NCBI RefSeq assembly: GCF_032854445.1
Contig: NC_088306.1
Span: forward strand, 16,897,764 to 16,961,763
DNA: 64,000 nt
From: Liolophura sinensis
Taxonomy: Eukaryota > Mollusca > Polyplacophora > Chitonida > Chitonidae
Direction of reading: 5' to 3'
In this document: one piece after another, positions 33,901-45,486 of the stretch
Layout of the letters: each line of letters starts with the position of its first letter
Numbering within the stretch: position 1 is the stretch's first letter
Notes under the pieces: generated by a model
Databases searched by the model: none
The model's input: only the letters and a program-made list of their open reading frames with translations
What the model was told of the DNA's origin: nothing
Made by a program: the position numbers and the translations under genes

Positions 33901-34295
33901 CTTACAATTTCCGTTTTTTTTCCTCAATATCCAATTCCCCAAAACACATGATGTTTCAGAGGAGAAAGCTTACATGTAAGTGGGTTTATTGTCACAACAT
34001 TAATTCTCTCATTTTCACCCACCTTTAACTTGTCCTGGTCTGTGACTATCGCAGAGGCCACCAGGGAGCCAGCCGAGGCACCGACCACCTTGTCCACCCC
34101 TCTCAGGAACCCCTGGCCGTGTCGCACCAGGCATGATGCTGCCCCTAGGTGATACATGCCCAGGAATCCACACCCGCACATCGACAGGTGGAACACCTGC
34201 TGCATGTCGCTGTATGCTGATGAATACCTCCTAGGATGATCTCTATCTATACTCAAAGCTGATTGGTCACTGGTGGACACAGCATCTTCAGGCAT
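27536..34295 (-). CDS. PNPLA4: Patatin-like phospholipase, PNPLA4-like (4 coding exons)
   Basis: Lipid or retinyl-ester hydrolase of the patatin family. Coding exons in transcript order: 34023-34295, 33194-33424, 32680-32745, 27536-27916, all phase 0, 951 nt (316 aa plus stop). The Ser-Asp dyad is complete: oxyanion loop GCGFLG (41-46), nucleophile Ser74 in GASAG, Asp194 in DGG. YHLGAAS, GASAGSLVAS, LTPGY, SYIPLYAG, SPQDK and LFPPSK-like FFPPSK match PNPLA4 better than PNPLA1, 2, 3 or 5. Human PNPLA4 has 253 aa; this one carries about 33 extra N-terminal residues and about 35 at the C-terminus, and lacks the long hydrophobic tail of PNPLA2/3. An in-frame TAA sits 12 nt upstream of the ATG, inside the same exon, which fixes the start. 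Confidence 0.93.
27917..32295. other. PNPLA4-like intron 3, mostly featureless
   Basis: Large (about 4.8 kb) AT-rich intron. Apart from a coding-like stretch on the plus strand at 29121-29270 and the tandem array near its 5' end, nothing recognisable is present. Confidence 0.55.
32303..32630 (+). repeat. 22-bp minisatellite in PNPLA4-like intron 3
   Basis: About 15 units of gtacaatcaaaggctgtgta, some shortened (ggctgtgaat) and some with gagcaatcaaagactg. It starts only 50 bp from the exon 3 donor but does not resemble that exon. Confidence 0.9.
32680..32745 (-). CDS. PNPLA4: PNPLA4-like exon 3
   Basis: Residues 169-190, CLLASSYIPLYAGVRPP then KIRGR, matching human LLASSFVPIYAG. Acceptor gtctacag, donor gtaagc, phase 0. 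Confidence 0.92.
33194..33424 (-). CDS. PNPLA4: PNPLA4-like exon 2
   Basis: Residues 92-168: CIKFTYDLAAELR, GALTPGYNLM, YISLTNVKTRKNEIFSEY, REELIK, all with close PNPLA4 counterparts. Acceptor cccttacag, donor gtcagt, phase 0. Confidence 0.94.
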
Positions 34296-34312
34296 TGCCG
34301 AACTTCCTTATC
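34023..34312 (-). CDS. PNPLA4: PNPLA4-like exon 1 of the coding region (start, nucleophile)
   Basis: Acceptor tttgcatacag, 17 nt of 5' UTR with an in-frame TAA, then ATG at 34293-34295 (minus). Encodes residues 1-91 with SMCGCGFLGMYHLGAASCL and VVGASAGSLVAS. Residues 1-33 are polar and not conserved. Donor gtgggt. Confidence 0.93.
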
Positions 34313-34891
34313 CTGTATGCAAAGGGACATGTTCACGTTTATTTATTAATGGGGAACTCATAAAACTCAAGACGGTCCAAAGCTATAAACTCATTTGTTC
34401 TTTCCTCTATTACATCACAATTATGGGTGTATCTGTGCTCATAAAACATCTATGAAGTACACATGTACTCTAACATCACAGAAGAAAACGATGTGTTCTA
34501 CTGCCATTTGGACCTTTTGTGTAGCTCGTCCTTAACTCTTCCATTGGTGTTTGACGGTGTAATCTAGAATATTTCTTTTCACTTTAATATGATGGCAGTC
34601 AGTGACTGAAATAATGTGTAGTGCACATATTAGACATATTAAACTTGACACAAGTGGTTATCCAGAAAATAGTCCACTACACAAATATCAAAGTTATATT
34701 AAAATTACGACAATAATTCTCAACAATTCTGGCCTTGCTTGCATTACTTTGAGGCAGAGCTGCTCACCTTTCAATGTATAAAATAAACAGTTCCACTTAC
34801 ATCAAAATACAAAGAACAGAAAAATGTCTTTCATATACATTTATTTGACTGACTTAGTAAGTTTGCTTAAATCAACAACCTTCCTCTGCAG

Positions 34892-35022
34892 CCGTACACG
34901 GGAAGGTCTTCCAGCAACCTGCGGATGGTCTTGGGTTTCCTCCCACCATTATGCTGGCCGCCGTTATATGTAATCGAAATATTCTTCAGTACAGTATAAA
35001 ACACCAATCAAATAAATAAATA
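34892..35022 (+). mobile_element. SINE family 1, 5'-truncated
   Basis: 3' half (ccagcaacctgcggatggtc, then caccattatgctggccgccg, then aaacaccaatcaaataaata). It lies in the presumed first intron of the PNPLA4-like gene. Confidence 0.8.
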
Positions 35023-35202
35023 CAGAAATAAATGAACAACTACTGTACTTTGTGCCACCTTCCACATTAATGTTTACAGGCAAGACTAATCATACATCCA
35101 GGATTGGAGAAGCAGAAGACAAAAAATACATCCAGGCACATGAGAAGCAAAAGATAAAAAATACTAAAAATAACCATTACTAACAATATGACTCAAATAC
35201 TA

Positions 35203-35398
35203 CTGTAGCTCTTTTCTCCTTTTCTCATGCTTGCAACAAGTTTTTTTATTTAATCATATTCTTAGGGCATTATTCTGTGCAGACTGATAAAATGACTTTC
35301 TCTGTGAAGAGCTGACATTGGCCAATCCAACCAATATAGTTTTGTCTTCAAGATCACCTTAAAAATGTGCACAAATTGCACTTAACGTTGCTTGTTCA
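35203..35398 (+). mobile_element. MITE-like element, degenerate copy
   Basis: Interior blocks (catattcttagggcattatt, then ttggccaatccaacca) match 7556-7776 and 59173-59394. The terminal inverted repeats are decayed. Confidence 0.45.
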
Positions 35399-36104
35399 TG
35401 ATCCCTCAAGAGCAACATGGTTATACGTCAGAGAATGTATATATAGAGAAAAGCACACCAACAACCTTAGTTCCTGATTCGATCTTTGTGCCAATCCTAC
35501 ACTGCCAAGGTGATGATGTAAATCAATAGATCTTTCAGACAGCATATAAAATTGTATAATAAGCACCTGTGAAACACATGTCTGTGTGTGTGCTCCATCA
35601 CACAGTATCAGAATCAGACACATTGTTGGGTGCAGGCAAAACAATATCAAGGTGGTCACACATGGTGGTGGGTTTGGTGGTGGTGATCGGGTGGGTGGGG
35701 ATTTTGTAGCAAAGCGGACACCAGATCCCCCAACCCACAACCCTCACTATTGAACACTTCCCATAAGACTCTATGAATTTATATACAGTATGTACATAAA
35801 GACATATCCTCTTGGACAGTACAGCCTACAGTCTATTCCTATGTGTAGTGCTGAACAACAGAATGGATTACAACATAACCTGTTTCATCTACACAATCTG
35901 CATACTGATCATTCAATCCTACTAGACAGATAACATTAATTATTGTGACATCACAGTGTGAGAATAGGTTGACCACACCAGAGCAGGATACACATGCAAA
36001 CAAACACTTCCTTTTTTCCTCAGTACAATTTACGTGGACACCGGTTTCATAAAATAACCTAAATGACCATAAATTTCATCCATGACTAACTTCCCCATTT
36101 TTCC

Positions 36105-36270
36105 TGATTCTGAGAGTCCTATAGACTTAAGAAAAGTGTTTTGCTTGGAATATGGGATGATATTCTACTGGGAAATTGTAAGTTTCAGCACCAAAAATAA
36201 AATATTTGTGACATTTATTTGCCTCTAGAAATGCAATTTGTGGGCGAAATTTTAGGTAATTTAGGGTTGT
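36105..36270 (+). repeat. Diverged interspersed repeat, copy 1
   Basis: Shares ordered blocks with 54862-55040: tgattctgagagtcctatag, gatgatattctactggga, gtaagtttcagcacc, aattttaggtaattt. Family not recognised. Confidence 0.5.
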
Positions 36271-36883
36271 TCAAGTATCAAAAAAACAAAAAATTCTCAA
36301 AATTGAGTTTATGATTGAATGTTTTATTTTTGAGATACATTTTATCCATATCTTCCTCAATGATCAGAAATATTCAAACTTGATGCCATCAATGAATATA
36401 CTGGGAAGGCAGGACAAGCATAGCGCCCTCAATACCGGCTCTCACCACCAGTAAAGTCATAACAACACCAATAATGACAGCTACAGTACCTCTATTGGCG
36501 CCACCACGGTAGCCTACTTAATTTTCGGATGCTAGGTCACATCATGGACTCCATATTAAGATATAAATGCCAAGCAGATCTTGTATCCTTTAAGGCATGA
36601 AATAGATGGCCTCACTGAAATGCCTTTAATGGTCAAGATGATACTTTAAGAAAAGCTGTACTTGAGTAGGGTGGAATATTCACCTGTACATCAGGTGTGG
36701 CAAAAATCAATAACATGTTCACAGAAACTGCACCATATGATACATTTAGATGTGGCGCATCAATACATGTACATACGTATAAAATGTCTTAAAAGAACAA
36801 AATGGCTTTTGCTTGAACAGATACAGGCTTCTCGAGTTGGTGCATGAATGAAAATCAGGGCCTGATACAGACAATTCATTTCA

Positions 36884-37035
36884 TTTATTTAATTGATTGC
36901 TGTTGAACGCCATACTCAGGAATTTATCCCTTATACCATGGCCTTCACTTATGACTTTTATGGGCTGAGGAAACTGGAGTGCCTGGGGTAAACCATCTAT
37001 CTTTGGCTAGTTACTACAGAACTTTCCCACATGTG
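36884..37035 (-). mobile_element. SINE family 2, degenerate copy
   Basis: Plus-strand text runs tttatttaattgattgctgt, then aatttatcccttataccatg, then gcctggggtaaacc. It shares these with 43480-43640 and, in reverse, with 40590-40790. Confidence 0.5.
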
Positions 37036-38434
37036 GCGTACAGATGGAAGATAAGTTAATGTGGTCTTAAAGGAGCATTGCTGATTGCTTCTTGTCTCCA
37101 TGGCCCACACCAAACTAGACATACATGGGAATGAGAACCATGTCCTCATAACTTTGTGTTCACAACAAAATTTGTGAATGGAGATCAAATTCACATTATC
37201 ATACTTTATTATTTCCTTATCACGCTTTTAAATGTTAATTACCCTTGTTAAACAGAGAAGTGATAACGGTTGGGGAAAGCCTTGTGGGAACTATACACAA
37301 TGTTGGACATGTCCTGTTTAGTGGACAGTGGGGAATTTGGCATATGAGATGAAAGTCAAATTAAAAACACTTCCCCGCCTCAATTCATTCCTCCTATCTC
37401 CTTTTGTCTAACTTCAATGTGCCTACAGTCACACTGTTAAAGTTTACACACTCCATTGATTTTAGATGCTAAAGGCTTGATTTTTGGCAAAAAAAAAAAT
37501 ATTTCTTAATAAAATCAACTTTCCACTATTTACCAAGAATGGCCGTAATTACTCCATGAGAGTACAAAGGAGACTCATGCCTGTACTATTAAGGCTTAAA
37601 ATGATTCTAAAGTTTGAAAAAGCTACACTGCGACCACCTTCATAAATTTTATTATTGGTAATTTAATTACTGACTTTGAACGATAAGACATGCAACAGAT
37701 GAGGTTGATATTTTGTTAAAGGAAATGCGACGATTGATTTTTTGCCAAAAATCTTCGGCATAGCCTGGGATAGAATACATGCACATACATTGTATGTATA
37801 AATTGTAAAATATCACCAAGGAAATGTCTGATGAAAAAAATAATACTGTGCAAATACACTAGGCCCCTATTTTTAATTACAAAAGCTTAACTGTTTGATG
37901 ATTCACATGTTGTAATGTGTTGTATACTATTTGAAATATTTTTCTACATTAAAAGACCAGCTGTTCTAATAGCGTAGCCTTCAAAAAAAAAAAAAGAGAG
38001 AAAAACACATGACCAAGGTTTGATCAAGGCCAAGGAAAAGCAAAGACATGGCCTCGTTTGTATAGTAACGTTCCAGTCCAGTATTTACTTACGTGTAGTG
38101 ATGTCAACAGACTGTCTGATTAAGACGAGTCCAACAAACCCAACAGCCTTTTTGCACATAAATAAACAGTTAACGCACGTACAGTTGGTTGTACACTATT
38201 CCCAGGAACTGTAGCGCTTAGCGTGACAACGTACCTCCTCACACAAGCGCGAGACTTCTGCTGTGCAACTTTAACAACCCTACAGCCTGAAACAAACTAA
38301 TGTCTCAATATAGAAACTGTGCTTGCCCCGTCTATTGTCACCGGAATTGCTGACCTTCCCCGTTATGATGTGAACAAGAATAAGGATCCATTTCTTCCTA
38401 CACAAAACCTGCTACCGCTCCTCATGTAACTTAC

Positions 38435-38500
38435 TCGGCTGAATTTCACTGTCAGATATGAAGTACCGAAGGTTGCAGACGACTTCCGGTTTTGACCGAG
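38435..38500 (-). promoter_or_regulatory. Candidate promoter and non-coding first exon of the PNPLA4-like gene
   Basis: The minus strand has a CpG-richer patch with a consensus ETS site CCGGAAGT (38482-38489) and, 50 bp downstream, a strong donor (CCGA|gtaagt, exon end at 38435). The PNPLA4-like start exon begins with an acceptor inside the 5' UTR, so an upstream non-coding exon is required, and this is the best candidate seen. It is about 4.1 kb upstream of that acceptor. Confidence 0.4.
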
Positions 38501-39282
38501 ATGTCACGACGCGGCCCTAGAGTAGGGGTTGCGCAAGACGACGATTTAACCCACATGTCACAACTGGGGCTCATGAGCGGTAACTTTATATTAATCACCT
38601 TTCAAAAATGTCTACCTATAATATTTTCATGACATCCAGGTGAAACGAAACGGATGAATACATTAAATAATGAACGAATTAATAAAAGAACCACAGCAAT
38701 AAGAACAATTTTTCATTTAGTGTCCAACGGTGTGGGTGTAATCTGGGATATAGTATGGATACTACAGCCCAGTTGTAATCAAGAATTTTTCTCTCCTCTT
38801 TAAAGGCTATGGTTATTATCAGTAATAACAGAATTAAATATGTCTGTAAAGATATCCAGATTATGGATCAGATAGGGATATAACCTTTTCATGGATTCTT
38901 CATTCTTACTTGCATGTTTGTCATTATACCGGTATATGACAAATTAATAAGGTATATATCGAAGTATTTTTAAAATTGTTTTAATTTTTTCATAAAATCG
39001 TTTATAACGGAAATGAAAGCAACGTGTTCTCAAAGATGAGCTTGGATAGGAATTTGTGTGAAGAGTTTCACCGGGGAAAATTGATGTGTGACGCGCAGTA
39101 CATTGGAGTTAATATATACACCATCTTGGCGAGTTCAGATTAAATGTCAAATGAGACAACTAACCCCATTCAGTTACATCTTATCCACACTAAAATAAAG
39201 TAACCCTACAGTATTAGGTAAGTGACGTGATGTGAACCTTTAAATCTAACATGTTAATAGTTAACATGTACACAGAGCTATA

Positions 39283-39483
39283 CGGTAAATCTTCAACCTT
39301 TTCAAGCACTAAGACGTTGTTTTCAGTAGATTTTATGCATATATACAATTTATTATTAAAATGACCCTAAAATTATTAATGTCATTATAAATAAGCTTCA
39401 TAGATCTGTGCAAATTATTTCTCTACACCTTTTTTTTTTCGGAATGTTTGCAGACGCAGTTGAAAAGGCGGAAGAGTTAGGGT
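39283..39483 (+). mobile_element. MITE-like element with CTTCAACCTTTTC ends, copy 1
   Basis: Starts taaatcttcaaccttttcaa and ends gttgaaaaggcggaagagtt, forming terminal inverted repeats. The interior gtgcaaattatttctctaca is shared with 42261-42470 and 52860-53078. Confidence 0.65.
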
Positions 39484-39903
39484 ACCGATGAATAACATTT
39501 TCAATACCGTACTGTTTGTGTGCGTGTGTGTGATGTCACCAGCCGATGCGATATTCGTCTTTCATCGTCGCTTACAAGTTGTACCTGAATTGATTTCCTT
39601 TCTTCATTTATTACAGTGTATTTTATTTATTTTATTTTATGCGTGTGATGTGGTGGAGATGGTGTATGACCTCTTCTGTCTGTACAAGCCTTTACACAAT
39701 GGCTGTATGAGTACATAGATTTATAGGTCTGTGGTCACGAGTGTATGTCGGATCCAAATCATACGGGTCGATCATTTGTCACATCCTGGGTGTTATATGC
39801 TTTCTTTGTTACAGGAATATTCTTTTTAGTTCTAGCTTACCACAATTCAACCTCCAGCTACATTCAAGATTCGTTCATATATATGGTTACCGGTGGTTTG
39901 CAT

Positions 39904-40068
39904 ATAGATGGTTTGCTATGGCAGCCATCTTTGAGGTAAGTTTCTGAAATGCCCACTGGGTGTCTATGATAGATATGTCATAAGCTAGGCAGAGACCCTC
40001 GGCTGGTAAGGGCATACAGTGGGCAATATACACAAACTTACCTCAGAGATGGCTACCAATGCAAGCCA

Positions 40069-40072
<4 letters not shown>
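39904..40072. mobile_element. 169-bp MITE-like element, copy 2
   Basis: Ends atagatggtttgctatggca and the reverse complement of cttacctcagagatggctac at the other side. Same length and interior (ggctggtaagggcatacag) as 24644-24812. A (TC)n-(TA)n microsatellite follows immediately at 40070-40110. Confidence 0.82.
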
Positions 40073-40109
<37 letters not shown>

Positions 40110-40589
40110 TTGTTGTGTGCGGTGTGGTAAGTTTCTCTTGGCGTAAACACATCAGAATAATGATGACGTCTTGAGCCACGATGAACGTTCAGGTCAATAA
40201 TCACAAGACCACTTTCCAAAACAAGGTTCACCATAAATCACCAAGGAACTAATGTATGTAAGAAATTAAGACTTGAGGATGTAAAGAGCAAAAGTCCACA
40301 GTTATCGATCATGCCAAAAACACGCAAGGAATGTTCTATTGGGAAGGAGGGATATTTTTTAGCCCTGTGGGGTGGCAATAGTGTGAAGCAAGATAAGGAG
40401 CAATTCTTACGTGAAGAATGGATTGTAGCGTAACTTCTACATCGTTACAATGTATCAGTTTCTATTGTAATGTGGTACTGTCATTGTACATTAATAAAAT
40501 GTCATGTTTCTACTGATTTGACAGGTTCCCATTGAATCAGTATTGATATCATTAACCATCATAGTGTGTGCATGTGTACGTTAAAGCTC

Positions 40590-40790
40590 ATGCTTAAAGC
40601 GGTGGCTGGCTGCAACTTGTCAGGCCCTTTATGACAATGCGGTCGGGTGATCGAATCCAGCTGTTGCGGTTTCCAGCGTTAGCATGATTAATCAGGTACA
40701 GCTTCCTGCCGGTGGTCAATGGTTTACTCCTAGCGATACGGTTTTCTCCACCTACCCATAAATCTGACCACCGTCATTTATATTACTTCC
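40590..40790 (+). mobile_element. SINE family 2, tRNA-like head and body
   Basis: B-box-like gtgatcgaatccagc about 60 bp in, then ccggtggtcaatggtttact and ttctccacctacccataaat. The plan (tRNA-like head, body, tail related to family 1) suggests a second tRNA-derived SINE family. Diverged copy. Confidence 0.5.
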
Positions 40791-41426
40791 ACAGTGTTCA
40801 ATAATATTAAACAATATGAAAGGGTTTAACCCTAACCAAATACATGTACACAAATATTTCGATGGTGACGATTTTTTCTCTACACAAGGCATGCAGTTCC
40901 CTTACCACCAGGTTAAGTGGAATTATGTAGAGACAAAAATAAAGGAACACGGATTGTGGACACTCATATTTAGGCCTAGGCATAGAAGAATTGTACTTTA
41001 CAATTCAAGAAATTTAGAGTGAAAGCATAAGATGGAACATTCTGAATAGGTGTATTCACATAAGTCAAAATTGATATAGAGACTTCAACGACTATTTTTG
41101 GACCATGAAAGTTAAAATTAGGAACACCTAAAAAGTGTTCTGTTGAGACAAATCTTTCACAAGTTCAACTTTTGGCACAATAAGCAAAACAAACAAAAAT
41201 CATATCAAAAATATTAAATTTTGACTCAAAAGTAAAAAATCACTTCGTGAATGGTGGGCTAAGTCAATATGTTAAATGGCGCAATACAGCACAACAACAC
41301 ATGTACGTGCTGTACCTCAGTTGTAAGTTTTTAAAGTTTTCATTGACTGTTAACTAGAGAAGTTCACAATTTAACAGACCAAATAAATAAACAATAAACA
41401 CTTAAATAAATAAATAAATCCCTGCC

Positions 41427-41557
41427 TGGGGCTAATTTCATGAATCTCACTTAGCTAAGTAAGCCCTTAACTACCATGACAACATATGCTGTAGAGATAT
41501 AAGGTGCACTTAGCGAAGGGCAATTTAACACTAAGTATGATTCATGAAACTGGTCCC
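41427..41557. mobile_element. TTTCATGAA inverted-repeat element
   Basis: Left end ggggctaatttcatgaatct then cacttagctaag; right end, reverse complemented, ggaccagtttcatgaatcat then acttagtg. About 130 bp, non-coding. A partial copy lies at 26868-26960. Confidence 0.65.
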
Positions 41558-42260
41558 TGGTCTTGTGCTATACATCAGATTGAACAAGGTCAACAAACCA
41601 AAAAGACACAAATGCGAAATTTTTAAATATTAACATTTATTTGTTATATAATATCAATACAGAGTTTATGTGAGGAAAACGAATCACAAAAACAGCACTG
41701 GACAATTCAAAATACGTGTGGTATGGGACAATAGTACTTGCCAATGACTATGAACAAGGGCTGTAAGAGTTGCAGTATCGTCAACCGAATTCTGATTTAA
41801 CATTTCCATACGACATCATCTTTATCCACTCACTTTATATACATCCATATGTTTTAGCTTTCTATAGAATCACAAATGGCCAAATCTCCACGATTTCTAA
41901 ACACCTTTTTTTGCACTTTGTATAGAAAAAAAAAAAAAACATGCAAATATTGTATGCATGTACCTTATTATTGCTCAAAAAATAAGTTTAAAACTGAATT
42001 TCACACTTTGGTTTCAAATTAAAAGCACTAGAATTCAAGTATACAAAAGTTTATATGGTTTTATTATAACCACTGTGCGATTTGTAATGCCATTTGCTTG
42101 TCTGATATTTAGCCATATCTTACAAATATAATCATTCATGAATTTGCATAGAGCTAACCAGCAAACTGACAAAGAACAACATGTCATCCAGCTAGCCATT
42201 TTAACAACTCAGTTATAACCGGATGTAGTTAGATCTTAGAATGAAGAGATGTTAGGTATA

Positions 42261-42470
42261 CTGTAAATCTTCAACCTTTTCAACCACTAATGCATTTATT
42301 TTAGCGAGATTTACACATACTTAATTAAGAAAAAAAAAGTGATTAGTTTGTGTCATTAAAGAGGGCACTCTTCATAAAACTGTGCAAATTATTTCTCTCT
42401 ACACCCCACAGTTCTTCAGAATCTTTCAAAATATTGGTTGCAGAAGCAATTGAAAAGGTTGAGGAATTTA
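42261..42470 (+). mobile_element. MITE-like element with CTTCAACCTTTTC ends, copy 2
   Basis: Best-preserved copy: ctgtaaatcttcaacctttt at the left, gaaaaggttgaggaattta at the right, interior gtgcaaattatttctctcta. About 210 bp. Confidence 0.7.
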
Positions 42471-43479
42471 GGATCACAACTGGAATAACCAGCAGCCTGG
42501 AGTTAACTTGAGAGTTCAGGTATTATATGAATAACATTTACAACTTATGGTCACAAAAATGACATACATGTAAAATAAATCGAGACATACGTTATAAAAC
42601 AAACTCTTACTTCTATTAAGGAAGTATCACAAAACAGACCTATATGTCAATAGGATCAAGAGGAAATTCCATGTTTAGATTGTCCATCTCTCCTGGCTAT
42701 ACATCCTCCTCCGGCAACATACTGATATAGAGTTCAAAAAGGACGTTTCCAATTTTCTTGACCTTTTCCGACAGTGGCTGTCTTGAGTAATCGAAAGGAA
42801 AAAACCTGAAATCAATCGACCATGAGCTGTCCACATTTTCTAGGAAGCATTTCAACTACAGTTCTTAAGAAATTCTAGCTACACAGAAATATGGCATACG
42901 AGTTCAGCAATCCTCATAATGGGTGAGGCGCGGGCCTCAGTATAAGGATTACCAACTCCACATACCGTTTTCAAGTCTCCTTGACACAGAATAACAGCAT
43001 TAACAAATTTATCCTGCAGAAGAACCATCAATGTGGACTTTTAAAAAAACCAGCCAATATACTTAGGAAGATAAATGTTCTGAACTCATTTAGACCTAAA
43101 ACTCCATTCCAGGATAATAATCCATACAACAAAAAGCTTAGGTAAATCAGCAAGTGTTCCCAAAACATGCTTCCTAATAGATTCCTTTCTGCACAATTCC
43201 ATCAATCATTTCAACAATATGCTATTTGCTTTAAAAACCGGTCCAACTTTCCGATATATTTACAGGGTTACAAAATAGCATACAAAGCTGAAAGAATAAA
43301 CATTGTTTTATGTACACTAATACAGACATTCTTAACTTGTAATGGAATGAGACAAAATGGTGGTACAAAATATTGTCTACGAACTTTACACTACATGATA
43401 CATGTACATGTAGGCTAGATTATGTGTTCACATTAGGTACACTGCCTTGCTAGGAGTCTTCATTATTCACTAACTTATT

Positions 43480-43640
43480 TCAATGTTACTTATTTCAATG
43501 GAGTTTAATTCAAGAATTTCTCCCTTATACCACGGCGCCCAATTTCATAGGTGGAGAAAACTAATGGCCTGATTAAATCACCAGACTTTTGATAAGTTAC
43601 TGACCAACTTTTACAAGTATGACATACATTTAACGGTGCA
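43480..43640 (-). mobile_element. SINE family 2, degenerate copy
   Basis: Plus-strand text tcaagaatttctcccttata then ccacggcgcccaatttcat. Same family as 36884-37035. Confidence 0.45.
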
Positions 43641-43649
43641 ATAAGTTTC

Positions 43650-45223
43650 TTGTCACCAATGCCTCTAGTACAGTAGAAGCAGAAGAATCTTCAAAATTCC
43701 CAATCCATGCCCAGGATTGAACCACTCCTCTGGGGACCTAGCGATCACTTCAATATCCTGCACACTGGATTCAGGTTAAACTTTCTACCAAGAGAGCTCT
43801 AACCTTGCGAGAGTAGTTAAAGAGTAGTCAAGTATCAATATGGATTTCAAACGGTACCATCGTCAACACGTTGCACATCATGTAAACCTGGTTTTGACAT
43901 GCTCAATGCCGTCACGTATTGACTATCCTATACAATTTCTTTACTCAATGACGTCAGGTAGACTCCTCCAAGAGCGCCTTTCTAGATCACAGAGGGAAGA
44001 AATAACATTTCTTGTGGAATGCAGAGATAATATCTGCAGAAAATAATACAAAACAGAACAAAAGTGACACATTGATGTAACAACAAAACCACCATACAAT
44101 TATGGAAATTCATCCTTTGACAAATGAACACCAATTTGAGTGTGCTGTACATTTTATCATGCATATACATGAACCTTCAGTTCAACCCATGATGCAAAAA
44201 GTAAATCGCCAATAGGCATAATGACAAAGAGTTATCTCCCTCATCAAACATGTAGCTTCAAGAACTGAGTAAACTACATGTACTTAAGAGCATATTTAAG
44301 AGGGTGTTGTGTCATATGACCTGCACTGACACAGAACACCTGTTCAGTTTATGTACAAAGAGATATTTTAATATAAATGCTATTTATTTATTACATATCA
44401 CATCATTAAGAAATACCTCATAGTATATTATAATACAGTACATGCAAAATCCCTCATGTACAGTTTCACACATCAGCTAACAAGTTAACAACCACCACAA
44501 CAACAGCGATGCAAAAGGAGCTGTGGTTGTTGGGATTGCTTACATCAAACAGCTATGAGAATATGGTATAACATAACCTATGTATAGTATGACTATGACA
44601 TCTGCGTTTTTTTTGTTTTTTTTTTTTTTATAATCCTTGTACAGCGGTTTCTTGTAACGTGCATTTCACCATTAATTTCATACCTGGTATAGTTATACTA
44701 ACAGTCGTTACATTACAGGTAAATATGAAAAGAGTATTGACTTAACTTTCATATGTTTCAATATACCTGACTCTTTTGCAAACTATGCCCTCTGAAAAAA
44801 AAATAAAAAGAAGAGTATAGGCCATATGTCTGCTGGAGCCAGCCATCACTATGCCTGAACCAGGTAATGGTAAACCGGATAATACATTATCCCATGACTC
44901 CAAGATGCTCCACAGCCCAGCAAACCTTTGCCATATCCTAGTACACGCACTGTGGTAACACAAAATACCGTCCATGTGGGGGGAACTTACGTGTAGAATT
45001 ATACACAACACTGGCAAGCAAAGGTATGAATGTTGTGGAGAGACTGGTACATTTACATGTCATACACCTGTAGCCTAGAGTACACATTCTTACGTCAGGT
45101 ACAAAAACACAAGGCTAACTTTTATCACAATATCCTCATAAAGTCATCCTGTCCGGTATGGTTTCCAAAACACACGAATGTTGAGGCATGCTTGTAGATT
45201 AACTGTTGGTTACAGACGTCCAC
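43650..45223. other. RNF13-like 3' flank / probable 3' UTR
   Basis: Non-coding on both strands. Going downstream from the RNF13-like stop, a minus-strand AATAAA occurs at 44393-44398, a plausible but unproven polyadenylation signal. Confidence 0.4.
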
Positions 45224-45486
45224 TCACACAATCCAGTTGGTTTTCCTCTCGTCTTCTACTTGCTGAGCAGCCATTTCATCCTGGTCCTCCTCTACTGAGT
45301 TTATAGAACCTGTCATGGAGCTGACTGAATGTGTCTCACTGGAGACATCTTCCACGTTGATCAAGGCTTCCACCCCACCCACAGCACCTTCTGATTGGTC
45401 ATTTGAGGCGAGTGTACCCTCAGAGCCAGAGACCTCACAGGCTTCATTGACTTGGCCAACCTCTGACCTCACCGACTCAGGAAGGC
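45224..45486 (-). CDS. RNF13: RNF13-like exon 10 (C-terminal tail)
   Basis: Residues 332-418 and TGA. Low-complexity, Glu/Ser-rich tail ending ERKTNWIV, predicted disordered. Acceptor gcgatgcag. The tail has no detailed match to the human protein, but frame and phase fit exon 9. Confidence 0.85.

Noticed and set aside
40816-41022. 68-residue plus-strand frame
   Set aside because: No recognisable domain, no splice context, and composition like the surrounding AT-rich DNA.
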